Positions 19,359-27,990 are shown, counted from the stretch's first letter. The stretch: 37,776 nucleotides of DNA from Gammaproteobacteria bacterium (GCA_021156325.1 JAJNDI010000009.1:1-37776); one strand, 5' to 3'. The notes: generated by a model not told the origin, from the letters alone. Program-made: numbers and translations.

Positions 19359-20084
19359 ATGCAATTAAATTTAAAGCCCGTTCATCCTTCCTGGCAACAC
19401 GCTTTTCAAACCGCCCTCAAGGCGCTCCCCGCCGGCTATCTCCAATTGCTTGAAAATGAAACTGACTGGCTGCCGGGCCATGACCAGATTTTTAATGCTT
19501 TTAGCTTGCCTAAAACAGCCGTTCGGTATGTATTGTTTGGAGAATCCCCCTACCCTCGTGCGGCTTCTGCCAATGGCTATGCTTTTTGGGATAATGCGGT
19601 TGAAGAATTATGGTCAACAACCGGTTTCTCTAAACGTGTTAATCGAGCAACCTCTCTGCGAAATTGGCTTAAAATGCTCCTGGTGGCTGACGGCGCATTG
19701 AATCTGAACAATGTCTCCCAAGAGGCTATCGCAAAACTCGATAAATCCAGCTACGTCAGCACCTTGCCCGAAGTCTTCGCTAACTTCTTAAAGGAAGGTT
19801 TTTTACTCTTGAATGCCTCGTTAGTCTTAAAACCCTTAGAGCCGGTTGCCGAGACGGCGAAAGCCTGGCGGCCTTTTCTTGAAGTTATTTTAGAAGAATT
19901 GCTTGACCTTCACCCCACGCCTCAATTATTACTGTTCGGGAATATTGCGGCCCAAATCCAAAAACTTCCTGTCCATCAGCATTTTCCGCAGCTGCAAGCG
20001 CCGCACCCTTATAATCTTTCTTTTATTCAATCGGATAAGGTCCTTACCTTGTTTAAAAAACTGTCTATTTTATGCAAAAAGTAA
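19359..20084 (+). CDS. Uracil-DNA-glycosylase-fold protein with altered catalytic motif
   Basis: A 241-residue protein that aligns by eye with family 1 uracil-DNA glycosylases. VRYVLFGESPYPRAASANGY (55-74) corresponds to VVILGQDPYHGPGQAHG. GFLLLNASLVL (147-157) corresponds to GVLLLNTVLTV, keeping the uracil-contacting Asn152. LLLFGNIAAQ (190-199) corresponds to LLWGSHAQ. APHPYNLS (214-221) corresponds to APHPSPLS, keeping His216. The catalytic Asp of GQDPY is Ser63 here, so normal glycosylase chemistry is doubtful. It may be a non-catalytic relative or act on another lesion. It stands alone between the kdsB group and the two-component genes. Confidence 0.6.
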   Translation: MQLNLKPVHPSWQHAFQTALKALPAGYLQLLENETDWLPGHDQIFNAFSLPKTAVRYVLFGESPYPRAASANGYAFWDNAVEELWSTTGFSKRVNRATSLRNWLKMLLVADGALNLNNVSQEAIAKLDKSSYVSTLPEVFANFLKEGFLLLNASLVLKPLEPVAETAKAWRPFLEVILEELLDLHPTPQLLLFGNIAAQIQKLPVHQHFPQLQAPHPYNLSFIQSDKVLTLFKKLSILCKK

Positions 20085-20104
20085 TTAAATTGTTCAAAAT
20101 TTAG

Positions 20105-20133
20105 ATGACAACAGTCTCCTTTTATGATATAAA
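20105..20133 (+). promoter_or_regulatory. Probable promoter of the two-component operon
   Basis: ATGACA (20105-20110), a 17-bp spacer and TATAAA (20128-20133), 34 bp before the response regulator ATG. No clear direct-repeat operator of the PmrA type was seen beside it. Confidence 0.5.
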
Positions 20134-20167
20134 TAAGCACTTTCTACAGTGAGAAACAGGTGAGATT

Positions 20168-20845
20168 ATGCGCGTTTTATATGCTGAAGACGATGAATTG
20201 TTAGGCGATGGTTTCTGTGCAGGTTTAACCCATCACGGCTATGTCGTAGACTGGTTCAAAGATGGCGCCAGCGCTGACAGAGCCCTTCAAGCTGAAACTT
20301 TTGATCTGGTTGTATTGGACTTGGGATTACCCAAATTACCCGGTTTAAAAGTGTTGGAAAACTTGCGCAAGCGGGGCGACAGTACGCCTGTTTTGATTTT
20401 AACAGCACGAGATACAGTGAATGACCGAATCAAAGGGTTAGACATGGGCGCTGACGATTATCTCACCAAACCTTTCGACTTAGACGAATTATGTGCGCAT
20501 CTGCGCGCTTTGCATCGTCGTTTTGCGAGCGGCAACGCAAACCCCCTGGTCACTTTTGGGAATATTACGCTAGATCCTGCTGCTCACGCCGTCCTGCTGG
20601 ATGGTAATGAATTAAATTTCAGCAGACGCGAGTTTGCCTTGCTTCACAAATTATTGGAATCTGGCGGCAAAGTTATCTCTCGTGAACAATTAGCCCAAAC
20701 CCTGTATGGCTGGGAAGAAGATGTTGACAGTAATGCGCTAGAAGTACATATTCATAATTTACGCAAAAAACTAGGGAATAAGACTATTCGCACGATACGC
20801 GGCGTAGGCTATATGCTGGTAAACACGAATACGGTAGAAGCATGA
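20168..20845 (+). CDS. Two-component response regulator, OmpR/PhoB class (PmrA/QseB-like)
   Basis: A 225-residue regulator. The receiver domain (1-118) has the acidic pocket Glu7-Asp8-Asp9, phospho-acceptor Asp51 (VVLDLGLPK) and Lys101 (TKPFDLDEL). The C-terminal winged helix (about 128-220) contains FSRREFALLHKLLE and the wing motif IRTIRGVGYML. Within the class it is nearest by pattern to PmrA/QseB. In Legionella and Coxiella PmrA controls Dot/Icm secretion genes; that role is only inferred here. The kinase gene overlaps its stop by 4 bases. Confidence 0.92.
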   Translation: MRVLYAEDDELLGDGFCAGLTHHGYVVDWFKDGASADRALQAETFDLVVLDLGLPKLPGLKVLENLRKRGDSTPVLILTARDTVNDRIKGLDMGADDYLTKPFDLDELCAHLRALHRRFASGNANPLVTFGNITLDPAAHAVLLDGNELNFSRREFALLHKLLESGGKVISREQLAQTLYGWEEDVDSNALEVHIHNLRKKLGNKTIRTIRGVGYMLVNTNTVEA

Positions 20846-22302
20846 CACGTTCCATACGTAAATTTTTATTAATTAATCTTTTACTTGCCGTTGCCGTCAT
20901 GACGACGCTCACAACGTTGGGTAATTTATTATTAAATGATCAGGAAATTCAGCAGCAATTGGATACCGAGTTATTTCAAGATAATATTGCTTTACAAACC
21001 TTGACGAATACCAACAGCGAGGAATTTGCAACATTACGCAACCATATTCTTGAAATCCCCAACTTCTTCAAAGATCCAAAGTATTTTGAAGATAAAAACG
21101 CAGGCTATAAACCGCGTTATGTTGGAAGAGAATTGGAATTCCAAATCTGGGATATAAATAACAAACTGTTAGTTCGATCTAAAAAAGCTCCTCTGACAGA
21201 TATCAGTAAAGGGCAAGAAGGTTTTTCCAATGTAATTATAGACGGCGAACCCTGGCGTGTTTTTGCAACACTCAATCCTAATAATGGTAATCGGGTTATT
21301 TTCGCCGAACGTTATACTATTCGTGAAATCGTCAGCAAACGTCTTATGAAAAATGATGTTCTGATTTTATTGATCTCTTATCCTCTTTTCGGTTTACTAA
21401 TTTGGGGCATTGTAGGACGGGGTTTACGTTCATTAAAACGTGTCACAGAAGAAGTGGCCTACCGTGAATCTACTTACCTTGAACCCGTTGCTTTAAAAGA
21501 AGTGCCTGAAGAAATTGTTCCATTGGTCGATGAATTAAACAAACTGTTTTTACGACTGCAGGAAGCCATTGAGCGTGAAAAAAGATTTTCAGCCGATGCT
21601 GCCCATGAACTACGCACTCCTTTAGCTGCTTTACGAACACAGGTACAAGTGGCATTAAGAACAGAGGACCCAAAACAATTAAAGAACTCTTTGCTGAATA
21701 TTATTGCAGCAGTAGATAGAAGCTCTCATGTGGTGCAGCAGTTATTAACGTTAAGCCGGATGAACCCGGATGCAGCTGAAGAAGACCATCATATTCCTTT
21801 AAATCTCGTGGCCATTGCTACAGAGTCGGTTTCTGATCTTGCGCTCACTGCCTGTAACAAAGATATTGATATTGAATTAATTTCGCCCGAGAATGAAATC
21901 ATCATTCGCGGCAATGCAACCGCGTTACATATTTTATTGAGAAATCTCATCGACAATGCCATCCGTTATATTCCAGAAAAAGGCAAAATTACCGTTAAAC
22001 TGACACGCACGTATGAAGAAGCTGTTTTGCAGGTAATTGATAATGGCCCGGGGATCCCAGCTGCTTTACGTTCACGCGTATTTGAGCGTTTCTATCGTAT
22101 TATCGGTAATAAAAGCCCTGGCAGCGGATTAGGTTTAGCGATTGTGCAGCAAATTACTGCTTTACACAAAGGCAATGTCACCTTAGGCACGCCTGAGAAT
22201 GGTATTGGCCTAATGGTGACGGTTACTTTCGCCATTCATCGCGAATTAGCAGTAGAAAAATCCAAATCCATGTTGGGTAAGTCAACGAGCCCAGAAGGCT
22301 GA
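20842..22302 (+). CDS. Two-component sensor histidine kinase (PmrB/QseC-like)
   Basis: A 486-residue inner-membrane kinase. Membrane span 1 is near residues 8-28, a periplasmic domain covers about 30-170, and span 2 is LILLISYPLFGLLIWGIV (174-191). The H-box FSADAAHELRTPLAALR puts the phosphorylated His at 255. The ATPase domain has N-box LLRNLIDNAIRYIPEKG, G1 VIDNGPGIP, F-box FERFYR and G2 GSGLGLAIVQQI. All kinase motifs are intact. The ATG overlaps the regulator stop (ATGA), as expected for a cognate pair. The C-terminal 30 residues are a Ser/Lys-rich tail with no known role. Confidence 0.92.
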   Translation: MTRSIRKFLLINLLLAVAVMTTLTTLGNLLLNDQEIQQQLDTELFQDNIALQTLTNTNSEEFATLRNHILEIPNFFKDPKYFEDKNAGYKPRYVGRELEFQIWDINNKLLVRSKKAPLTDISKGQEGFSNVIIDGEPWRVFATLNPNNGNRVIFAERYTIREIVSKRLMKNDVLILLISYPLFGLLIWGIVGRGLRSLKRVTEEVAYRESTYLEPVALKEVPEEIVPLVDELNKLFLRLQEAIEREKRFSADAAHELRTPLAALRTQVQVALRTEDPKQLKNSLLNIIAAVDRSSHVVQQLLTLSRMNPDAAEEDHHIPLNLVAIATESVSDLALTACNKDIDIELISPENEIIIRGNATALHILLRNLIDNAIRYIPEKGKITVKLTRTYEEAVLQVIDNGPGIPAALRSRVFERFYRIIGNKSPGSGLGLAIVQQITALHKGNVTLGTPENGIGLMVTVTFAIHRELAVEKSKSMLGKSTSPEG

Positions 22303-22392
22303 GAAAAAGGAATGCTGGGTAAATGCCCTTCAGTGCTTTCTTCTTTAAGGCGAACTCTTTTTCCCAAACCCCACCAATTTATCTTCACCAAT

Positions 22393-23415
22393 TTACAAGG
22401 ATCTAATGGCATTAATCGCATCGGATATCAATTGAGGCCCTTTATAGATCAAACCCGTATAGAGCTGTACCAGTTTGGCGCCCGCCTTTATTAACGCTTT
22501 AGCATCGTCTCCTGAGGTAATTCCACCCAAAGCAATAATAGGTACTTTATCACCCAAATAATAATGCAGCCGATGCACGAAAGGGACTGTTAAATCAATC
22601 AATGGCGCACCGCTTAATCCGCCCGGCAAAGCTTGCAGCACATGAGCTTGCACACGCGGCCGTTGTAAAGACGTATTGGTGGCAATAGCGCCGTCCATTT
22701 CATAATAGATCAACTGTTCTGCAATAGCCGCTATTTGTTCATCATCCAGATCGGGTGAGAGCTTCAATACCAAAGGAACATACCGTTGATGGAGCTGGCT
22801 CAAACGGGATTGTGTTTCTTTTAAAGAAGATAATAATATCTTTAAAGCTTCGCCATATTGTAAGTCCCGCAAACCAGGCGTATTCGGTGAAGATATATTG
22901 ATTGTCACATAATCTGCATAAGGATAAATGGCTTTTAAGCAAGTCATATAATCTTCGGCAGCCTTTTCAACCGGTGTTGAACGGTTTTTTCCGATATTGA
23001 CTCCCAATACACCTTGATAACGTTTTTGTTGAAGACGGGCGGCTAAATAGTCTACCCCTTTGCTGTAAAATCCAATACGGTTGATTAATGCTTGATAGTC
23101 GGGCAGCCGAAAAATCCGCGGTTTAGTATTTCCAGCTTGAGGGAGCGGTGTGACGGTACCTACTTCTAAAAACCCAAAATTCAAACGCGCAAGCGTATCG
23201 ATAGCATCACCGTGCCTGTCAAACCCTGCTGCCAAGCCGACTGGATTGGGAAAGGTCAAACCCCACAACTTCACCGGCAACGGTTCGACAGGTGTTTGAA
23301 AGAGCCGCAATAAGGGCCTGCAGGCAAAAGAAGCTGCCAGCTTTAGCGCTGCGTGATGCGCAGCTTCAGGTGGTAAACAAAACAATAAACGACGATAATA
23401 GGGATATAAATTCAT
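22393..23415 (-). CDS. pyrD: Dihydroorotate dehydrogenase (quinone), class 2
   Basis: PyrD oxidises dihydroorotate to orotate in pyrimidine synthesis and passes electrons to quinone. The class 2 membrane helix is at the N-terminus (YYRRLLFCLPPEAAHHAALK). FPNPVGLAAGFD and NISSPNTPGLRDLQ (catalytic Ser) are present, as are KLSPDL and the FMN phosphate site ALGGITSGDDA with LVQLYTGLIYKGP. The ATG at 23413-23415 gives 340 residues, the normal size; a longer reading to 23613 runs into the neighbouring gene and looks unrelated to PyrD. It is divergent from the acyl-CoA dehydrogenase with 49 bp between the starts. Confidence 0.95.
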   Translation of the reverse strand: MNLYPYYRRLLFCLPPEAAHHAALKLAASFACRPLLRLFQTPVEPLPVKLWGLTFPNPVGLAAGFDRHGDAIDTLARLNFGFLEVGTVTPLPQAGNTKPRIFRLPDYQALINRIGFYSKGVDYLAARLQQKRYQGVLGVNIGKNRSTPVEKAAEDYMTCLKAIYPYADYVTINISSPNTPGLRDLQYGEALKILLSSLKETQSRLSQLHQRYVPLVLKLSPDLDDEQIAAIAEQLIYYEMDGAIATNTSLQRPRVQAHVLQALPGGLSGAPLIDLTVPFVHRLHYYLGDKVPIIALGGITSGDDAKALIKAGAKLVQLYTGLIYKGPQLISDAINAIRSL

Positions 23416-23426
23416 GCACCCAATAG

Positions 23427-23432
23427 TATAAT
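23427..23432 (+). promoter_or_regulatory. TATAAT -10 box for the isovaleryl-CoA dehydrogenase gene
   Basis: A perfect TATAAT in the 49-bp gap between pyrD and the divergent dehydrogenase gene, 32 bp before its GTG. No convincing -35 is present, and the pyrD start lies in the expected -35 zone. Confidence 0.4.
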
Positions 23433-23464
23433 GATTTGAGTTGAAATACCAATGGAGGAGAACA

Positions 23465-24625
23465 GTGACTAGCTTAGATTTTGACTTGAGTGAGCCTGCT
23501 GCACTCTTGCAAGATTGTATCAATGAATTTGCCAAACAGGAATTAATCCCCATTGCCGATGAAATCGACCGGCAGAATAGCTTTCCCATCGCACTTTGGC
23601 CAAAACTCGGCAAACTCGGTGTCTTAGGTTTGACGGTCAGCGAAGCTGACGGCGGCCTGGGATTGGGTTATCTCGAACACGTGGTTGCCATGGAAGCGAT
23701 CAGCCGTTATTCCGCCTCCGTGGGCTTAAGTTATGGCGCGCATTCCAATTTGTGTGTTAATCAAATCGCGCGTTGGGCCACTGCAAAACAAAAAGCCCGC
23801 TACTTACCTAAACTCATCTCGGGTGAACAGATCGGCGCCTTAGCCATGAGTGAAGTCAATGCGGGATCGGATGTCATCAGTATGCGTCTTCAGGCTAAAA
23901 AGCAAGGCGATCATTATCTGTTAAACGGCAGCAAGATGTGGATAACCAATGGCCCGGAGGCCAATGTCATCATTGTGTATGCTAAAACTGATGAAAGCGC
24001 AGGCGCCAAAGGGATCACGGCTTTTATCCTTGAAAATACTTTTGAGGGTTTTAGTACCGCTCAAAAACTCGATAAACTCGGGATGCGCGGTTCTAATACG
24101 TGTGAATTGGTTTTTTCAAATTGCAAAGTTCCGCTTGAAAATGTCTTGGGTAACGTTAATGAAGGGGTTAGTGTCTTAATGAGCGGCTTAGACTATGAGC
24201 GAGTCATTTTAGCCGGCGGACCTTTGGGAATCATGCAAGCCTGTTTGGATGTCGTATTACCTTATGTGCAAGAGCGAAAACAATTCGGTCAAGCGATTGG
24301 GGAATTTCAATTAATCCAAGCCAAATTAGCTGATATGTATACTCATTTAAATGCATCACGCAGTTATGTTTATACCGTAGCAAAAGCGTGTGATCGGGGC
24401 AAAGTCACTCGTAAAGATGCTGCTGCGGCTATCTTATTTGCTGCAGAAAGTGCAACGGCAATGGCCTTACAAGCGATCCAGTGTTTAGGCGCTAATGGTT
24501 ATATCAATGACTATCCCACAGGCCGTTTATTACGAGATGCTAAATTATATGAAATTGGTGGCGGTACCAGCGAAATCCGCCGCATGCTGATAGGCCGGGA
24601 GTTAGTTAAAGAAACTACACCTTAA
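23465..24625 (+). CDS. Isovaleryl-CoA dehydrogenase (LiuA type)
   Basis: A 386-residue FAD acyl-CoA dehydrogenase that converts isovaleryl-CoA to 3-methylcrotonyl-CoA in leucine degradation. [20 protein letters not shown] and the C-terminal [22 protein letters not shown] are family motifs. [20 protein letters not shown] places a Glu at 245. That position (LD-E-RLVLAGGPLG) is the catalytic base specific to isovaleryl-CoA dehydrogenases; short-chain relatives carry it elsewhere. The start is a GTG directly after a GGAGGAGAACA site. The rest of the leucine pathway lies 8 kb away on the same strand (32538 onward). Confidence 0.9.
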   Translation: MTSLDFDLSEPAALLQDCINEFAKQELIPIADEIDRQNSFPIALWPKLGKLGVLGLTVSEADGGLGLGYLEHVVAMEAISRYSASVGLSYGAHSNLCVNQIARWATAKQKARYLPKLISGEQIGALAMSEVNAGSDVISMRLQAKKQGDHYLLNGSKMWITNGPEANVIIVYAKTDESAGAKGITAFILENTFEGFSTAQKLDKLGMRGSNTCELVFSNCKVPLENVLGNVNEGVSVLMSGLDYERVILAGGPLGIMQACLDVVLPYVQERKQFGQAIGEFQLIQAKLADMYTHLNASRSYVYTVAKACDRGKVTRKDAAAAILFAAESATAMALQAIQCLGANGYINDYPTGRLLRDAKLYEIGGGTSEIRRMLIGRELVKETTP

Positions 24626-24659
24626 AGCGTGAAAAACATACTCAAAGCGCAAAGAGCAT

Positions 24660-24696
24660 AAAAAAACAGGTAGATAACCGGGAGATTATCTACCTG
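24660..24696 (-). terminator. Strong rho-independent terminator
   Basis: An 11-bp perfect stem with an 8-nt loop followed by seven T on the minus strand. It would end transcription coming from ugpQ, about 236 bp upstream, and from the candidate small RNA. Confidence 0.8.
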
Positions 24697-24733
24697 CTGC
24701 CAACCGGAACGAGAGAGCATGTTCCGATTGCAT
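24660..24733 (-). ncRNA. Candidate small RNA (about 74 nt) with its own -10 box and terminator
   Basis: On the minus strand a perfect TATAAT (24744-24739) is followed 6 bases later by a segment with two hairpins. The first is CGGAAC (24726-24721) pairing with GTTCCG (24710-24705). The second is an 11-bp perfect stem, CAGGTAGATAA with TTATCTACCTG (24696-24667), followed by seven U (24666-24660). No ORF fits inside. It could be an independent small RNA or only the far terminator of ugpQ. The -35 is weak (A/T-rich). I do not recognise a known RNA family. Confidence 0.45.
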
Positions 24734-24932
24734 AACTCATTATAGTTGTTGAAATTTATTTTTATTATTATTCTTCTTATTATTATAATTTATGAAATTG
24801 TGAAGTTATAATCATATTTTTATCTTCACGAATTCATATTAACAACGAAACCTTAAGAAAATATTAAGAAATAAGAAATAGATAATCTGTACAATTTTTA
24901 CCCATACCCCTTCAAAAGGGAGGAAGAAAAGA

Positions 24933-25676
24933 TCAAATCAAGGGTAATAAAGCCTGGGGAACATCGGTAAACACCCCATTTACCCCCCAATCGATGAGTT
25001 CTCTCGCCCGCTTCACATCATTCACCGTATAAGCTAATACATAAAGACCTGCTTCTTGGAAGGCATGGATACGAGGTTCAGTTAAATGATGCTGTGCAAT
25101 ATGAACGCCTACACATTGATAAGCTTTTACTTTATCTTGCCAATCTTCATGCCATACTGCGGTTAACCATGCGTGTAAATAAGGCAAAGATAGACGAACT
25201 AATTCTTCATTTACCACTTCTGAAAAGCTTGATAAAACTAATGAGTTCAATGATTTCCCATGATCATTTAAACAATCAATAATTGCTCTGACAGTTTCAA
25301 GTTCACGCCCTTTTGTAGGTTTAATTTCAAGGTTTGCAGACAGTTTATAATGCTCTAAAATGGTTAATGTTTCTTGCAAAGTAGGGATCTTTTCTCCGCG
25401 ATAATCCGGTGAAAACCACGCACCCGCCTCGCAGGATTGCAATTGTGCTAGGCTCACTTTCTCAATTTCAAGCGCGTGGCCTGTTGTACGCAGCAAGGAA
25501 GTGTCGTGTAACAAAACCGGCACTCGATCAGAAGTAATGTTTACATCAAATTCAACCCAGCGGCAACCCAACTGCGCCGCTCGCTGAAAACCTGCAAGTG
25601 TATTCTCGGGCGCTAAACTCGCTACGCCGCGATGTCCAATAATAGTTGTTTTAGGGAAGAGCAGAGGTAGTGTCAC
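24933..25676 (-). CDS. ugpQ: Glycerophosphodiester phosphodiesterase (UgpQ type)
   Basis: A 247-residue cytoplasmic enzyme (no signal peptide) that releases glycerol-3-phosphate from glycerophosphodiesters. The catalytic signature is intact: IIGHRGVASLAPENTLAGF, WVEFDVNITSDRVPVLLHD and NLEIKPTKG. The C-terminus YTVNDVKRARELIDWGVNGVFTD is typical. The start overlaps the end of the upstream exported-protein gene by 26 bases. Confidence 0.92.
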   Translation of the reverse strand: MTLPLLFPKTTIIGHRGVASLAPENTLAGFQRAAQLGCRWVEFDVNITSDRVPVLLHDTSLLRTTGHALEIEKVSLAQLQSCEAGAWFSPDYRGEKIPTLQETLTILEHYKLSANLEIKPTKGRELETVRAIIDCLNDHGKSLNSLVLSSFSEVVNEELVRLSLPYLHAWLTAVWHEDWQDKVKAYQCVGVHIAQHHLTEPRIHAFQEAGLYVLAYTVNDVKRARELIDWGVNGVFTDVPQALLPLI

Positions 25677-26391
25677 TCTTTTCTCGTGATTGGATTTGAG
25701 CTGAGTTAGAAGCCAGTACTACGGTTGCTGTTTCTACGATTCGTTGACTCAGCAAATCATTAGCACCGCCTGCTTCTGCTTGAGGAGTAGCTGTTGCCAA
25801 CATCATTCGCGGACTGGGGGCACTTAAAACCGTATTGAAATCGATTTGATGCAAATAATAAGACTGATCAGGGTAGAGTTTAGAAAGCCTTGCCAATTCC
25901 GGTTTAACTTCTGCATAAATACTATTACGTAAGTCAGCATGTACGGCTTCAATCTCAGCGGTGCTGGGAGAATAATCGATATTCTGCACGGTGAAGGTTT
26001 CACCTTGCACACTCACTTTTTTAGCCGCCGCGCGAATACTGCCTAAAGCGGCCAAAGGCAGCCGTGCTGATGCTTCTACATGAACTTGTTCCAAACCTGA
26101 ATTACTTTTATCGCGTTGAAAAACAGTAATACGCCAATCCACATTCAGTGCAACTTGCTGCAGTTTAGTTTGAATATCTTGTTGGATCCGATCAAGCTTT
26201 GCCTGATCAAGATTGCCATCGATAGCAACTGTGACTTCTGCAGTTTGACTATTAGCCCATCCTTCTTGAACCACTTGATAAGTGATGGTATTCAGGGACG
26301 GCCAAGTGCCAGTCGCGGCAGGTTGGGCGCTGAGGATAACTGAATAAAAAAAGGATAATACCAATATGAGCGTAATCTGAATTTTTTTCAC
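25651..26391 (-). CDS. Exported protein of unknown function
   Basis: About 247 residues. The N-terminus MKKIQITLILVLSFFYSVIL is a clear signal peptide with a probable cut after LSAQ or ILSA. There is no lipobox Cys, so it is probably periplasmic. The mature part is rich in Gln, Ala and Val, with a helix-like segment IAEVKPELARLSKLY-type near the middle. I do not recognise a domain. The start is taken as the GTG at 26389-26391 behind GGAAAGGAAAAAGAGA; a GTG at 26409 is possible. Its 26-base overlap with ugpQ suggests coexpression. Confidence 0.7.
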   Translation of the reverse strand: MKKIQITLILVLSFFYSVILSAQPAATGTWPSLNTITYQVVQEGWANSQTAEVTVAIDGNLDQAKLDRIQQDIQTKLQQVALNVDWRITVFQRDKSNSGLEQVHVEASARLPLAALGSIRAAAKKVSVQGETFTVQNIDYSPSTAEIEAVHADLRNSIYAEVKPELARLSKLYPDQSYYLHQIDFNTVLSAPSPRMMLATATPQAEAGGANDLLSQRIVETATVVLASNSAQIQSREKSDTTSALP

Positions 26392-26577
26392 TCTCTTTTT
26401 CCTTTCCACTACAGTATAAACCCGTTTTTCACAGTCTAGGCAATCCCTCTAAAAAAGTCTATTGGGTGCCTATAGACCAATATATCTGATTAAAGATTAG
26501 ACAAAATCAATATTATGAGTTGGTCTCATCGGCATTTTCACTTATGATGGCCGCCAAACCGCCCCCATGAACTAAAA

Positions 26578-26657
26578 TATACTCAAAGCGATTGGAATGT
26601 AGGCGAGGCGGCAAGCGTGCAAGCAAAAGGAGTGTATAAATTAATACATGACTTTTG
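26578..26657 (-). mobile_element. Copy C of the inverted-repeat element, truncated
   Basis: The plus strand reads TATACTCAAAGCGATTGGAA, then AGGCGAGGCGGCAAGC and ends in TTAATACATGACTTTTG, matching about 80 bases of copy B in the same order. The other end, including its terminal inverted repeat, is missing. The match stops exactly where the leucine dehydrogenase remnant begins. This suggests that a deletion or rearrangement had an endpoint in the element. Confidence 0.8.
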
Positions 26658-26658
26658 C

Positions 26659-26838
26659 GGCGGTCTTATTCATGTGTGTGCACAACATTTTTCGTCATCG
26701 CATGAAGAAGCAATCGAGAAGATTGCTCATATTCACGATGTTTTATTAAATATTTTTAAGCAAGCAGCTGAAATGAATGAGCCCACCGACATTATTGCTG
26801 ATCGTATTACACAAGAAAGACTTGCTACAAAGTTTTAA
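26659..26838 (+). pseudogene. Remnant of leucine dehydrogenase (Glu/Leu/Phe/Val dehydrogenase), C-terminal end only
   Basis: The 59 residues GGLIHVCAQHFSS... to ITQERLATKF match the C-terminus of leucine dehydrogenases. There GG-INVA follows the NAG loop, and the chain ends in a helix with IYDxI...GIPTxxAADRxAEERI. The catalytic and NAD domains (about 290 residues) are gone. The frame can be read from a GTG at 26617 inside element copy C, giving 73 residues, but this could not be an active enzyme. It lies 30 bp before the E2 gene, where a complete gene would make an operon converting leucine to isovaleryl-CoA. Confidence 0.75.
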
Positions 26839-26868
26839 ACACATAAGCGCCGCATTAAGGAGTTATAA

Positions 26869-27990
26869 ATGAACCTATTTAAATTACCGGATCTGGGCGA
26901 AGGGATCCCCGAAGCTGAAATCCACGAATGGCATGTCTCAGTAGGCGACAACATCAGACAAGATACCGTATTGGTTTCAATGGAAACAGCCAAAGCCGTT
27001 GTCGAGGTACCTGCGCCGTTTAGCGGCACCATTGAAAAATTGTTTGGGCAACCCGGGGATATTATCTCTACCGGTGATCCGCTAGTGGGTTATCTCAGTG
27101 ATACAGAAGCCATAAACAAAATAGAAGATTCTTCTTGCGCGCTAATTTCTGATAAAAGCACCCTCAACAAACCGGAACTGCACACCAACGCTTTAAAAAT
27201 TTTACCCGCTGTACGACTCTTGGCAAGTCAATTAGGGGTTGATCTCAGTACGGTACAAGGTACAGGCAATAATGGAATGATAACGAGCGAAGATGTCAAA
27301 CGAAGTACCCATTCAGCAAATTTAACCTCGGGTCAAAAAGCTATTCCTCCAGAAGGTTTTGAACCCATTAAAGGCGTGCGCCGTGCAATGGCTCAAGCCA
27401 TGAAGTTATCGCAAACAGAAGTTTGTCCAGTGACGTTAGGGGATGATGCTAATTTAAGCGCCTGGCAAAAAGGTACAGATATCACTTTACGGGTTATTCA
27501 GGCTATTGTGGCTGCTTGCCAAAAAGAACCCGCTTTAAATGCATGGTTTGATGGAAAAACCTTGTCTCGCCGCTGCCATAACACTATTCATTTGGGTATT
27601 GCCATGGATTCCGATGATGGTTTGTTTGTACCCGTTTTACGCGATTTACAAACCTTAACGCCAGAAACCATTCGAAACCAAATCAATCACTTCAAAGAAG
27701 CAGTGAAATCAAGAACGATCGCACCTGAATTATTACGAGATCCGACTATTACTTTATCTAACTTTGGTGTTTTTGCCGGCCGATATGCGACACCCGTTGT
27801 TGTACCCCCTACTGTTGCTATTATCGGCACAGGGCGTATTTACCAAGCCCTTCAATTAGCCGATAATGGGGACGTTGAAAAACAGCGCTTGCTGCCGCTA
27901 TCCCTTACGGTGGACCACCGTGCTTGTACAGGGGGTGAAGCAGCGCGGTTTTTGAAAGTCATGTTAGAAGATTTGGCACAATCTCGATAA
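26869..27990 (+). CDS. Branched-chain 2-oxoacid dehydrogenase E2 (dihydrolipoyl acyltransferase)
   Basis: A 373-residue E2. The lipoyl domain (1-76) carries the lipoylated Lys42 in METAKAVVEV. The E1/E3-binding domain is ILPAVRLLASQLGVDLSTV to MITSEDVKR. The acyltransferase domain (about 165-373) ends with the active-site DHRACTGGEAARF. The TAKAVVEV context and small single lipoyl domain fit the branched-chain (BkdC-like) class more than pyruvate E2. No E1-alpha, E1-beta or E3 gene is in the window. A clear AAGGAG site precedes the ATG. Confidence 0.88.
   Translation: MNLFKLPDLGEGIPEAEIHEWHVSVGDNIRQDTVLVSMETAKAVVEVPAPFSGTIEKLFGQPGDIISTGDPLVGYLSDTEAINKIEDSSCALISDKSTLNKPELHTNALKILPAVRLLASQLGVDLSTVQGTGNNGMITSEDVKRSTHSANLTSGQKAIPPEGFEPIKGVRRAMAQAMKLSQTEVCPVTLGDDANLSAWQKGTDITLRVIQAIVAACQKEPALNAWFDGKTLSRRCHNTIHLGIAMDSDDGLFVPVLRDLQTLTPETIRNQINHFKEAVKSRTIAPELLRDPTITLSNFGVFAGRYATPVVVPPTVAIIGTGRIYQALQLADNGDVEKQRLLPLSLTVDHRACTGGEAARFLKVMLEDLAQSR

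Larger units (their letters stand above)
24626..24932. other. AT-rich intergenic region with no protein gene
   Basis: This is the longest gene-free stretch. 24740-24900 is almost pure A/T with short TTATTA runs. The left part holds the hairpins of the candidate small RNA. A 13-bp sequence at 24637-24649 resembles the end of the inverted-repeat element (12 of 13 bases as in copy C). No tRNA or conserved ORF was seen. Confidence 0.6.

Noticed and set aside
20085..20167. PmrA-type operator before the response regulator
   Set aside because: I looked for paired CTTAA-like half sites with the expected spacing and found only scattered TTAA-like words.
23416..23613. N-terminal extension of pyrD to 23613
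   Set aside because: The extra 66 codons run antisense through the start of the acyl-CoA dehydrogenase gene and do not resemble PyrD, which starts normally at 23415.
26617..26838. 73-residue ORF as an intact small gene
   Set aside because: Its first 14 codons come from element copy C and the rest is the C-terminus of leucine dehydrogenase, so it is called a remnant, not a functional gene.
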